A DNA stretch of 64,000 nucleotides. Source: Taxawa tesnikishii (nom. ined.). Its lineage: Eukaryota; Ascomycota; Dothideomycetes; Dothideales. Shown here in pieces: positions 45,761-56,834 of the stretch. The notes beneath the pieces were generated by a model. It searched no databases. It was not told the origin of the DNA and saw only the letters and a list, made by a program, of their open reading frames with translations. The stretch is from assembly GCA_030247885.1 (NCBI GenBank), contig JAPDRO010000009.1:620001-684000 (forward strand). Reading direction: 5' to 3'. The position numbers were made by a program, and so were the translations under genes. Numbering within the stretch: position 1 is the stretch's first letter; each line of letters opens with the position of its first letter.

Positions 45761-47550
45761 CACAGTACCGTTCTGCAGGACCTTTTCTTCGGGGTTGCCG
45801 AACCTCCTACCTCTGCAACACATGCCCGGCCATCTGTGATGGAAGCTCCAACGCTTACCTCCTGCACACCCGGTCTTGTCTACATATTGTGTTTCTATGG
45901 CTCCAAGACGGATCGAGAATAGAGAGCATGACATTTCGAAGATGGCAACGCCGCAAATCGCATCTTTCTTAAGCAGTGTTCTTATCATGTTCGGTGTGTC
46001 TTAATGTCGTTTTTGTCAGATACCCAATTTTTTCACACCGGCATCGAAGAGTAGAGGGAAACACGGCGCTTAGAGAACGACCTTTACGGTTGGGTTTAGT
46101 GGCATTGTAAGCCTCAGGAGGTCTCGTAGCTGTGATATCGAACATAACCCGTCACTCGCGTTGTCTGGTCTTCGTTGGACTATGGTCCACCATCTTCTCG
46201 TCCCGGTCCACCTGGAATCTCCATCAGCGAAGATCTGCTAGATCGGGTTTCCAAGCAAATATGCTTCCGTTGTCCCGTATGTCAAATCAGACCACCGCGC
46301 TTCCCGCCCGTCTCCAATTTTTTTAAGATGGAGACGAGGTTGCCCGGCTTGTCGGGCCTGTATTCCTACTGGGTCCCGCGGAAGATCCAAGATTTGTCGA
46401 CTGACAGACCGGCAGGTGACCAGTATGTGCCGATCACGCCAAAGTTTCTTACACCTTCGGGGCACCGTTCCATGGCGGCATGGCTGCTGGAGCCGCGTGC
46501 TTAGCCTGTGGCTGACTGCTTTGAGTAGAGTGGAGTGGAGTGCGGGGTCACAGAGCGTGACTTGTTTATTCTTGGCGTTCATGGATAAAGAAATTGCATC
46601 TCCTTTGCTGTCTCATGCTGATAGAATGGTGATGTATACGGCGTTTCTTTTGGCAGCAGAAGTGCACAGAATATGGCTCACGGCCCACAGCCAAGCCCCT
46701 TTCAATATTTGCTGCAAGCCCTTCATGATCGCGTAAACAGAACGCGTGATGCTGTACTGGCGATGTAACTCACCCCGCTTCCTGATCTCAATGCATCCCG
46801 TCCGGCTCCGGCTTGCCGCTTTTGATCGTCACCACGTTCCCTCGTCATGCCGCTGTTCTGCCGCGTCTTCCATACAGCGCTCCCTGTCCGTGGCTGGCGG
46901 GACAAGGCGCCTGCGCCTGCCTTGATTCGACTTGGCTCTGCGTGGCGAAATGAGGGAGACATCATCCTGTGCTACATCAGGTAACCGTGAGCAGCGTCAC
47001 ATAGATAAGTTATGAATTTAGGTTGTCAAGGGGAAAAATGAGCGCTGCAGAGCTGGTTGACTGACCGACTGTCTGACCGTCTGTGAGCCAGCTGCAATGC
47101 CTGCTCGTATAGCCTGCAGGTCAAATCAATATGGGAGACTCAGCGATGTGCAGAGGAGCGGCATGCTCGGCGCTGTCAGCAATTGGACAATGGCATTCTC
47201 CGTCTGATTGGATTTTCTGGAAGTGTTTGTGTGGACCCCTTTCTTTCCCCATGTGGAGAAAGCTCCAGCTCTAGCTCTAGCTCCAGCTACGGCTTCATCC
47301 ATCCTTTCACAGCAGCTCGTCCCCCTCGCATATGCTCTCACCCTTGCATAGCACGCCGAGGCATACCGCGCACCCACTAAGATTGCTCGACCACCCATCT
47401 TTCGAGTGAAAACCTGCATTCGTTCCTGCCCATCGTGCCAATCTGGGTTCTCGCAATCACCTAGTCAGGGCACGGAGCACAGCTCTAGCCAACAAAGGTC
47501 AAGATTAGCCCGCGTTCCATCTTAACAATGACCTACTCTGCATGATGACT

Positions 47551-47556
47551 GCGGGG
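47551..47556 (+). promoter_or_regulatory. Possible CreA site upstream of the beta-glucosidase
   Basis: GCGGGG matches the SYGGRG consensus of the carbon-catabolite repressor CreA, about 300 bases before the ATG. Single sites are frequent by chance, so this is suggestive only. CreA control would fit a GH3 enzyme and the SNF1 pathway. Confidence 0.3.
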
Positions 47557-47674
47557 CACGGTGATGTGCTGTGCTGTGCTGTGCTGCGAGCTAAGTCATA
47601 CTGCCTAAGGAGCTGTTCTCTTTTTTTGCGTCGCTGGAGCGGCACCTCCGGTAAGCGATACCACCTCGCGACTA

Positions 47675-47682
47675 CTTATAAG
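47675..47682 (+). promoter_or_regulatory. TATA-like box of the beta-glucosidase gene
   Basis: CTTATAAG lies about 175 bases before the ATG at 47854, followed by a C/T-rich leader. Confidence 0.45.
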
Positions 47683-47853
47683 CTGCGATCTTCCCCTTGC
47701 GGCGCCTCTCTCTCTTGAGTGTGCGGTGCAGTGCAGCCAGCGATCTCGGGAAGACGCAGGAAAGAGCAAGTTCTCGTTTCCTCTCAGTTGCTCCTTCCTC
47801 GACAGTTCTTCTACTCGCCGCAGGCGGTTAACGACAGCTACGACAACGACACT

Positions 47854-50800
47854 ATGGGTTTCCTTCGCAGCTCTGCCCTTCTGCTGGCAGCTCAGCTCGC
47901 TCACGGACAGGTCAACCCTCCAGGGCCTCCAGTATGTCCAGAGCAAATGTTCACTCGCGTGAAGAGACAGCTAGCTGATCACTACAGTTCCCCAACACCA
48001 CCTATCCCAATGCCACTGACCCTCTGACCGACGCTGGAGCGAGGTTCAACCAGACTCCACTCAACTACTACCCCTCGCCATGGGGCACTGGCGAGGGCAA
48101 CTGGGGCGATGCTTACGCCAGAGCCAGAGCATTCGTCTCCCAGCTTACACTGACCGAGAAGGTCAATTTGACCACTGGTGTCGGGTTCGTTCACTCAGAG
48201 TTCACTCCACTTGGACGGTTGCTAATGTGAGCGTAGCTGGGAGGGTGAGCTTTGCGTTGGAAACAACGGCGCCATCCCCGTATCGGCTTCAGGGCCATGT
48301 GCATGCAGGACTCGCCATTGGGTGTCAGAGACAGTGCGTTTCCATAAGCCAACACACGTCGAGAAGTAGCCACTGATTCCCTCCAGCTGACTTCAACTCC
48401 GCTTTCCCCGCCGGTGTGACCATTGCAGCGACCTGGGACCGCGACCTCATCTATCAGCGCGGATACGACATGGGTACTGAGCACAAGCTCAAGGGTGTTG
48501 ATGTTCAGCTTGGACCAGTCGTTGGACCTCTCGGCCGTTCTCCAGAAGGCGGTCGTAACTGGGAAGGTATGTTGGACGAATGCTCGAGGTTCAAACAGAT
48601 ACTGACCACCCCCTTCAGGCTTCAGCCCTGACCCAGTCCTGTCTGGTATTGCAGTAGAACATTCCGTCAAGGGTATCCAAGCTGCTGGTGTCATTGCTTG
48701 CACCAAGCACTACATCCTCAACGAGCAGGAGCACTTCAGACAAGGAGGTATGTGTTTGTGTGCATGAAAAGAGGAACATTGGCTGACAGAATGTCAGGCA
48801 CTGGCTTGGCTGATGCCATCAGCTCCAACATTGACGATGTGACCATGCACGAGCTTTACCTCTGGTGAGTGCAAGCGTTTTGAGATGTGTTTACAGCGCT
48901 AACAATAGCCCAGGCCTTTCGCCGATGCAGTCCGCGCTGGTACAGGATCTATCATGTGCTCTTACAACCAAATCAACAACTCGTATGCTTGTCAAAACAG
49001 CTGGACTCAGAACTACCTGCTCAAGGGAGAGCTTGGCTTCCAGGGCTTCATCATGAGTGATTGGTCTGCACAGCACTCTGGTGTTTCTAGTGCTTTGGCA
49101 GGTCTTGACCAGACTATGCCAGGTGACGAAGGCTTCGACAGCGGTAACTCGTACTGGGTAAGCAGAAGAATCACGCGGATGTTTACGTAGCTGTCTGACA
49201 GTTCCCAGGGCACCAACTTGACCATCGCCGTCCTGAACGGTACGGTACCTCAATGGCGCCTTGACGACATGTGTGTCCGTATTATGGCCGCATGGTACTA
49301 CGTCGACAGAGAGGCCAACCAGCACCCGGTCAGCTTCTCTTCATGGACCCTCAACACCTACGGTTATCAACACCAAGCAGCCATGGAAGGCTTCACGCAA
49401 GTCAACTACCACGTTGACGTCAGACAAAACCATGGACAACACATCCGGGACGCCGCCGCACGCGGTACCGTCCTTCTCAAGAACACCGGCGCCCTTCCTC
49501 TCACTGGAAGGGAGAAGCTCACTGGCGTCTTCGGTGAGGATGCTGCAGAGAACCAATACGGACCCAACGGTTGCGGAGACAGAGGCTGCGACAACGGCAC
49601 GCTTGCTATGGGCTGGGGCTCGGGCACGGCAAACTTCCCGTACCTGGTCACCCCTCTGCGGGCTATCCAGAATGAGCTGCACAACAACTACGCGGCCGTT
49701 GAGGATGTGATTGACAACTATGCATACTCTAACATCCAAGGCCTTGCTCGCCGCGTGACGGAAGTTGGCGGTGCTTGCATTGTCTTTGCCAATGCCGATG
49801 CCGGTGAAGGTTATATCACGGTCGATGGCAACGAGGGTGACAGGAACAACTTGACCCTGTGGCAGGGTGGTGACACCTTGATTCAAAACGTTTCTGCGAC
49901 CTGCAACAACACTATCGTTGTGATGCACACCGTCGGACCGGTTCTCATTGATGCTTGGTACGAAAACCCAAACATCACTGCCATCCTGTGGGCCGGTATT
50001 CCAGGTCAAGAGTCTGGCAACTCCATCGCCGACGTTCTTTACGGCCGCGTCAACCCCTCTGGCAAGACTCCATTCACATGGGGCGCTTCCCGTGGCGACT
50101 ATGGCACCGACCTCCTCTACGAGCCGAACAACGGCGCCGGTGCACCACAAGACGATTTCGAGGAGGGTGTCTTTATCGACTACCGTGCCTTCGACAAGCT
50201 TGGGGAGACTCCAATCTTCGAGTTCGGTTTCGGTCTGTCGTACACTAGTTTCTCGTACTCGAACCTGAACGTCGACGTGCACCCAAGCCAGGACTACAAC
50301 CCAACCACCGGCAGTACTCAGGCAGCCCCAACGTACGGCACCATCTCCAACAACACCGCCGACTACCTGTTCCCATCCGACATTGACAGGGTTCCGCTGT
50401 ACATCTACCCATACCTTAACTCGACGTCTCTCCGCGCATCGTCGGGCGACCCACAGTACGGCATCAACTTCACCTTCCCAGCGCACTCGATGGATGGCAG
50501 CCCACAGCCACGTCTGCCAGCTTCCGGTGCCCCTGGTGGCAACCCAGAGCTCTACGACATCCTCTTCACTGTGACCGCGACCGTGACCAACACGGGATCC
50601 GTGGCCGGCGCCGAAGTCGCTCAGCTCTACCTCAACCTTGGCGGCCCCAACGACCCTAAGGTGGTCCTGCGCAACTTCGACAAGCTCAGCATCCAGCCGG
50701 GCCAGTCTGCCACCGCCACCTTTGACGTTACCCGCCGCGATGTCAGCAACTGGGACACGGACACTCAGGACTGGACCATCACCAACTACCCCAAGACGGT

Positions 50801-50879
50801 GTATGTCGGCAGCAGCTCCAGGAAGCTGCCGCTCACCGCTCCTCTGCCCATGGCGAACTTCATGAGCTCCTATCAGTAG
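47854..50879 (+). CDS. Secreted beta-glucosidase, GH3 family
   Basis: Hydrolyses cellobiose and other beta-glucosides outside the cell. Eight exons: 47854-47931, 47988-48184, 48237-48333, 48387-48566, 48619-48747, 48798-48864, 48914-49157, 49209-50879; all introns 49-56 nt. A cleavable signal ([18 protein letters not shown]) opens it. The N-terminal GH3 barrel has [15 protein letters not shown] and the nucleophile Asp in [12 protein letters not shown]; the C-terminal GH3 domain and a fibronectin-III-like domain ([17 protein letters not shown]) follow. Many NxT/S sites fit secretion. Exon 3 needs one missing C at C4 48276-48279, giving [18 protein letters not shown] and 887 residues in phase. 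Expression is probably carbon-regulated (possible CreA site), by analogy with other fungal bgl genes. Confidence 0.95.
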
Positions 50880-51389
50880 AGAAAGGACGTGGTGTCTCGA
50901 GGGGAAAAGGAGGGGAGGGGGACAAAATTGTAGCATACTGATGATGCAGATGAGACGAGCCTGAGGCTGGGAATGAAAGTTTCTGTTGACCAGACAAAGC
51001 TATCCTTGCTTGATTACCAACCTTGCACTTGACCGTTGCCGTGAGCAGAGCCTTGGTGTCCTTCATGGTCTTCGTCTGCCTAAGCCCTCTGATGACTGGC
51101 CCCAGCACGCTTCCGCGATTTCTAAGAAAGGGGAGCAGTGACAACCATGGCCGGGCCCAGTGTGCTCAAACGGCTTGCCCGGTCTTCTCGCGACTCCACG
51201 AACTTCGTGGACTTGGACCCTACCTTGTCGTTCTCCCAGCCATACTTGTTGCAGGGTGTGACGGTCTGTTCTTCCCCGTTACCACCCGAAAGGCGTTCGC
51301 GCTCTCGATCGTGGGCTGACACAGAAATGCGGATACATGTAGCACGTTTCGTTTCGGCTCGCTAACAGCCGGATGACATGTACAGAAGA
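50880..51389. other. Convergent intergenic region
   Basis: 510 bases between the 3' ends of the beta-glucosidase and ALG7 genes. Nothing beyond presumed 3' UTRs is seen. Confidence 0.6.
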
Positions 51390-52958
51390 TCAGACTACAT
51401 AGAATCTATTATCTTGCGTGAAGACCCACAGGGCGAGTCTATGCCTCACCCAAAGTCCGATCAGCCCCACGATCAGCTGCATGATCGAAAGCTCCGTGGT
51501 GAGTCGATCCTCCCTCAACGGCCCTCGCCAGACGAGCCAAAGGTTGATGAGCGTGAGGTTGGTCGTGGAGGTCACGGTGCCGTTGTCGTCCGTCTCGACG
51601 CGCACCAAGCGCATTTTATGCAATATCTTCAAGGCCTCAGGCACGGGTTTTCGGAGCGGTTTCTCGGGCGTGAAGACGGCTTGTGAGGGCTCGAGGAGGC
51701 CAGTTCTCGCATTGAAACGCGGCAGGCGGTGTCGCGGACAGGGTACCAGGTGGAAGAGCTGCGGCATCGAGTAGATGAAGTTGAAAATCTGTGGCACGAA
51801 GAGGAGGAGCAGGGTTTTGGAGAAGTGGCCGAGGATGCCGACGACGGCGAAGACCATGCCCGCGAAGTAACAGTAGGTGTCGCCGACGAAGACGCGCGCG
51901 GGGTACCAGTTGTGCTTGAGGAGGGCGAGTGATACGCCGATGAATGGAAGGAGAAGGTAGAGCGAGAAAAGGTGAGAGTCCGTCGCCGGATGCGGGTAAG
52001 GTGTTGAAGGAAGCAGGTACAGAGCGTCGTTGATCAAGATGAGGAGGGCAATGATCAGTGATTGCGAGACTTCGAGTCCGTTGATGCCGGCAAGGATGTT
52101 GATGCTGTTTGGGCAGAAGATGCCAATGGCGGACATGTAGAGGTAGTAGAGAACGCCTGCGAAAGGACGTCAGTTGCTGGCCATTCTGGCTATATCACGA
52201 GTAGCGCACCCAGATCAATGAGCTCCCCAGGTAGGGCCGCAACAGAGTCGGCACCACCACCTGAGTGACACCAAAGTCGACGAAGTATAGTCCAAGCGTA
52301 GGCAAGACAGCAAAAGCTGGAATGAAGAATTTGTGCCTCCACCGGATGTCGAAGGTATCGTCTACAAAGCCTAGAATGGTCATTGTCGCCAGTGTGCCGT
52401 ACGCGAAACCGTATGATGCCAACTGTTGCGTCCCCGGTCAGCCATGGCGATGCATATGTTGTATGGGCCCTCCAACCTTTTCCAGTGGGAAGCGGTGTAG
52501 GTATCTTCCCGTCTCGACCTGCTGCATATGAACAACCTGATCCTTGTTTCCTCCTCCTGAAGTTGCTTCGACGATGTCCCTCTTGAATGCGAAAGGAAGG
52601 AAGACGATAAGGGCGAGCAGGTACACAAGAGCGCTAACGAGCCCCATCATCTCAGGTCTGCGGCCGAGCAGTCAGCACTACGAGCGCATGTGGCCTTGGC
52701 TGTACACTTGAGCAGCGTCACTCACATCTCGATAGGCTGCTTCTTGGACATGTCGCGGCCCTTCTGGCCAGCGCGCATGAAGGCATCGCCGGTCCACCTG
52801 ATGGTAGCGTACGAGGCAGCAAAAGCGAGACCGCTCAGGGCTAGCGACGCAAATATGGGTTCGCCGTTGTTGTTCCAGGTGTTGATGAGGACGGCGATGC
52901 CTGCGACGGAGCAGGCCAGGAGCGACCATGCTTCGGTGTTGCTCAATGCTCCTGCCAT
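51390..52958 (-). CDS. ALG7: UDP-GlcNAc:dolichyl-phosphate GlcNAc-1-phosphotransferase
   Basis: First step of N-glycan precursor synthesis in the ER membrane, the tunicamycin target. Exons 52958-52726, 52657-52477, 52422-52210 and 52156-51390. Multiple hydrophobic helices; family motifs RDMSKKQPIE, LGFVDDTFDIRWRHK (Mg-binding Asp pair), NSINILAGINGLE and ARVFVGDTYCYFAGM, ending in a C-terminal NLTLINLWLVW segment. At the end of exon 3 the frame changes at the C4 run 52225-52228 (G4 on the coding strand); one missing G restores YLGELIDLG|VLYYLYMS across the intron with correct phase. Essential in other fungi, so decay is unlikely. Starts 354 bases from SEH1 and is divergent from it. Confidence 0.95.
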
Positions 52959-53312
52959 CCCGAGTTACCTGCAACAATCAAGGCAGAATGGATGGGTCGG
53001 TCTCAGTACTGAGACGGAGTAGCAAAGTCATGGCGACATGGTTGGTACAACTTATATTAATCGGAACTACAATATGTACAAGTGCAAACTGTCAACATCT
53101 CCTCCACACGCCTTTACATGAAGCCGATTCAGCCTCTTTCTTGTTAGCTTCCTGATCCCTGCGAGATCCCCGTCATCCCGCTTCGGCAGTGGCTTGTTAG
53201 CCGGGACCCGTAGCCGGTAGCCGATGCATGTATCGCGCTTGGTCAGTTTCGCATCTCCGTGGAACTGCTGTATACTCCAACTCTACACTCGGAAGCACGT
53301 CTTCAAGTATAA
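52959..53312. promoter_or_regulatory. Shared divergent promoter of ALG7 and SEH1
   Basis: Only 354 bases separate the two divergent ATGs, so the promoters must overlap or be shared. No strong TATA box is seen in either direction, as is usual for housekeeping genes. Confidence 0.6.
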
Positions 53313-54703
53313 ATGGCTTCCGAAGGTCGCTTCAATGGCTTCCAACGCTTCAGTCTGGGCCACAAAGACTTGGTCTATGCAGTGGACTACAACTTCTACG
53401 GTACCCGCATGGTGACCGCATCCTCAGACCATTGCCTCAGAGTCTGGGATCGTAAGGAAGATGGATGGACCGTGTTGCATGCTTGGACCGCTCATGATGC
53501 TGAAGTCACCGATGTAAGTTGAGCTTCTCTTCTGGCAAGCCACGGCTGCCACAATCTCTCCTTTCCAAAAAGAAACGAAGTACCGTCAGTGAGTATTGAA
53601 TCACCAGTCCGTTGTCCCCCACGTGATACAGAATCGTCTTTCTTTGAGATCCGTCTAGACATCAGAATCTGCCTCCAATCAACCATGAAGATGACATGCT
53701 TACTTTCACCACAGGCCAAGTGGAACGGTCCTCTCGCCGGAGAGATCTTGGGCAGCATTGGCGAAGACCGTAAATTGAAACTCTGGAAGGAAGACGTCCT
53801 TGAACCGCCCAATCATGGCAACGGCGATCCTTCAAGCAAGAATGCGAGCAGCCGCTTCAAGCAGATCTATGTTTTCCAAACGGCCGAGGTTCCCTTCATG
53901 TCTCTCGACTTCAAGAATCTTGACAATGAGACATATCTAGCAGCAATTGCCAGAGACGGACAGCTCACGGTCTACGAGCCTATGGACCATGACCGACTTG
54001 GCGAAGAGTGGCGCGTCATGTGGCAAGACTTCCTCTGCAGAACCCCTGCGCGGACCGAAGAGACCGGCTTCCGAGTCTGTTGGCACCACGAGAAACTACC
54101 GGCCTGGCCTGCAATCCTGGCAGGGCTTGATCGCCGGAGTCTATCGCTTGCCGTGTCTGTTGGCGACACTGTCAAGGTTTTCCGAACGGATAAGGACCGG
54201 AAGTTCTTTACTGCCGCTGAGCTTACAGGAGCTAGAGGCAAGGGCCTGGTACGCGATGTAGCGTGGGCAAACGGATCTATGCGCGGCTTTGACGTGATAG
54301 CTACGGCAAGTAAGGACGGGTTTATCCGTGTCTATGAGTTGCATACTCCGAACGCCAGCGATCTTCCTACAAATACGCTTGAGGATAGCTCACATTCCAC
54401 GGTCCCAAAAGGACGTGATGCTGCACATATGCAACCCTCTAAATCCGGTATCGGTGCTGGGCTTGCGGTTGGATCGCGTGGCGGAAACAATGAAGAAGAT
54501 GGCACTCCGGGGAAGGTCACTCAAGAGGTCAAGTTCGTAAAGGAGCTGCAAGCGCATGAAGGTGCAGTCTGGAGAGTGGGATTCTCTTTCCACGGTGATT
54601 TACTCATCTCGACTGGGGATGATGGTCTGGTACAAGTCTGGAAAAAGACATCAACAGCCAATGGATCCAATATGCGGAGATAGATGCGACAAAGGATCCA
54701 TGA
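53313..54703 (+). CDS. SEH1: Seh1 WD40 nucleoporin / SEA-complex subunit
   Basis: A beta-propeller subunit of the Nup84 (Y) complex of the nuclear pore and of the vacuolar SEA/GATOR2 complex. Exon 1 is 53313-53513, the intron 53514-53714 (GTAAGT to CACAG, 201 nt), and exon 2 53715-54703; 396 residues. WD-type repeats are visible: GHKDLVYAVDYNFYGTRMVTASSDHCLRVWD, then GEILGSIGEDRKLKLW, SVGDTVKVF, ATASKDGFIRVYE and AHEGAVWRVGF...STGDDGLVQVW. The frame changes after the last blade at A5 54642-54646; one missing base gives INSQWIQYAEIDATKDP and the stop at 54701-54703, matching the family tail. Otherwise the read ends early in the same area. Confidence 0.92.
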
Positions 54704-54907
54704 GTGTGTTGCCGGGAAGACCGTTGCCGGAGCCTTGCTGGCCAAGCGCACATTCCGATGAACACTCGCCGGCACTCCTGTCGAATAGGGAACCAATTGC
54801 ATTCCACCGGTTCCCATTGCGAAAGACATCTACCATCATGGGTACCACAACGACAGAAGTTGCCGTCGCCATTACATATTCCAACCTCGTTCTCCTACCC
54901 ACACACG

Positions 54908-56431
54908 ATGGGAGTGAGAGATACCGATGACTACATTACCGCTCGCGGTGCAAACCCGCACACCGGCTTGATCAGTCCCAGCATCTATAGCGGCACGCCG
55001 CGAACGCCTTCGACACCAGGAGAAGCATTACGCTTGTATTCGGAATCGCCATTGGATTCTCTACCTGGCGTTCTGAGCAGCAAGAACAGTCCTCAGAAGC
55101 GCTACAGAATTCCTCTCCAAGCGAGTCGATGGTGCCACAATGACAAAGGCTGGTTCATGGAAACACTGGCCGTGACAGCATCGCCGCACATCACTGTGAC
55201 AGACACAGCAACGGGGAAATCTTCCTTTGTTGCCCACAACGATCGTTTTGTCATGCCCATGCCGTCGGCTCGAAAACCACAGCCCTATACTGTCCAGGAA
55301 CATACGGCTGCCCAGGTCAAAGCTTTTGAGCATTACGAAGAAAAGGCGAAGCGGCTATCCAGACTAGTTGAGGAGCAGTCACCCATCAGCAGGACACACT
55401 CGGTAGGCGCTGGACCAAGGAAGTTTGCTGAGGCTAGCAAAGCACTCCGGGCGTGCAGCGGCAACGATAGATCTACACCACAGAAGCTTACAGTGAAGCA
55501 ATGTCCTGATCCGGAACCCCTTCTATCGGTTCCATTGCCACTTGGCCTTGGGGATCAGTTCACTGCTCCGCAGCATGTGGCAGTGGTCAACTTCGCAGCC
55601 TACACCACGCCAGGCGTCTCCCGGAAGAACAGCTCGGACAGCGTCATGGATACTATGAAGACGATGCCTGGCGGATTCGAGATGACGGCGACCACTATGC
55701 AGAGCACAACCAGTACCATGACCATAATGCGCAAGCCGATCGGTTCGCCACCGCGGCCATCTACTCGCAGGGACTCAGAGGCAAGCATAGCAGCAACTGC
55801 AACGTGGGCCGAAGAGAAAGAAGTGTGTACCGCATCTGACGCTGACGATGATCGCATTACACCTAACAGTCGATCGCGGTCCAATTCGAACTCGACCCGC
55901 TTCCAGGACTTGCGCCGATTGCCCCGTGTCTGCCTCCTCCATCCGGACTTTGCGGCTGGTGCGCCGTACGAGAATGTGCGCCCGGCAGAATCCAAGGGTA
56001 GACGAGTCTTTACGTTACCCGATGACACTCCAACGGAACTGCCTCCTCCGCGGCGGTCCCTATGTCAAGGCGTTCACCATTCGGAACCTGAGCAGAAACC
56101 GCAAGACATGGCGCTGTACGCTCATACGCTCACTGCTGTGTTCCTTTTGGCCAGAGTCCCGTTCCGTTGGACTCGATCCGTTTGCACCATGCCGTCGATG
56201 GGCGCCGCGCTCGGTGCAATCGAGATACTGGCTAAGCCGGAGGCGAAATTTCACGATAGGATCGTGGCGCTCAAGACGTTGGTACTTGCGGGTTTGAAAG
56301 CAGGACTGATTGTGTTTGCCATGGTTGTGGTATGGAGGATTGGTACTGCTGTCAAAGGAGTCATGGATGTAGCGCTTTGGCCGCTGGGCGTGGTTATGTG
56401 GATCCTGAGATGGGTCTTTGGACCATTGTAG
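54908..56431 (+). CDS. Conserved fungal protein with C-terminal membrane segments
   Basis: A single exon of 507 residues with an intact frame. The N-terminal ~350 residues are polar: MGVRDTDDYITARGANP, a Thr/Pro/Ser stretch, then the conserved core SRWCHNDKGWFMETLAVTA and SFVAHNDRFVMPMP, and a low-complexity Thr/Met/Ser region. The last ~120 residues hold hydrophobic stretches (ALYAHTLTAVFLLARVPF, AGLKAGLIVFAMVVVWRIG, VALWPLGVVMWILRWVF) that look like two or three membrane helices, so the bulk is probably cytosolic with a tail anchor. No enzyme motif is recognised. It starts 204 bases after SEH1 on the same strand. The function is unknown. Confidence 0.8.
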   Translation: MGVRDTDDYITARGANPHTGLISPSIYSGTPRTPSTPGEALRLYSESPLDSLPGVLSSKNSPQKRYRIPLQASRWCHNDKGWFMETLAVTASPHITVTDTATGKSSFVAHNDRFVMPMPSARKPQPYTVQEHTAAQVKAFEHYEEKAKRLSRLVEEQSPISRTHSVGAGPRKFAEASKALRACSGNDRSTPQKLTVKQCPDPEPLLSVPLPLGLGDQFTAPQHVAVVNFAAYTTPGVSRKNSSDSVMDTMKTMPGGFEMTATTMQSTTSTMTIMRKPIGSPPRPSTRRDSEASIAATATWAEEKEVCTASDADDDRITPNSRSRSNSNSTRFQDLRRLPRVCLLHPDFAAGAPYENVRPAESKGRRVFTLPDDTPTELPPPRRSLCQGVHHSEPEQKPQDMALYAHTLTAVFLLARVPFRWTRSVCTMPSMGAALGAIEILAKPEAKFHDRIVALKTLVLAGLKAGLIVFAMVVVWRIGTAVKGVMDVALWPLGVVMWILRWVFGPL

Positions 56432-56834
56432 GATGGAGAGGGACTTAGGACAAGGAAGCGGTTGTTCTTTCCAGATAGCCATTTACTCCACAGCGCTTCT
56501 GTTACATTGTTGTTCTTGTGACGAGAACCGTAGGCTCAAGCGTCTTGGCAACTCTATCATGGGACGATGTAGTCGCAGGAGACGACGTTGACTAGATTCA
56601 CACGTGTATGATCGTGAAACCTGTCGCAAACACGTAGATCTTTGCATCTCTCGGCCACGCCTGCATATCAACGGTTTATCGTGGAACGTCTCAATGTCTC
56701 AGCTCTGGGCACTGCGTCTCTTCTTTGGCTTTCTCTTCGCATCCATCATCTCCACACCCCACAGCACACTGTACGGTACGGGACTTGCTGACAATCCACC
56801 ATCAACTTGATACCTCACACCACCGTTCCGAGAA

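Larger units (their letters stand above)
45761..47853. other. Gene-poor region upstream of the beta-glucosidase
   Basis: 2.1 kb with no gene I can support. An open frame at 46175-46504 starts YGPPSSRPGPPGISISEDLL and may be a further relic of the decayed neighbour; it has no known motif. A TGCTG pentamer run is at 47564-47586 and an AGCTCC/AGCTCT hexamer run at 47264-47292. The proximal 600 bases should be the beta-glucosidase promoter. Confidence 0.5.

Noticed and set aside
49341-50936. 531-codon antisense open frame across the beta-glucosidase gene
   Set aside because: A shadow of the GC-biased GH3 coding frame; it has no domain and no independent signals.
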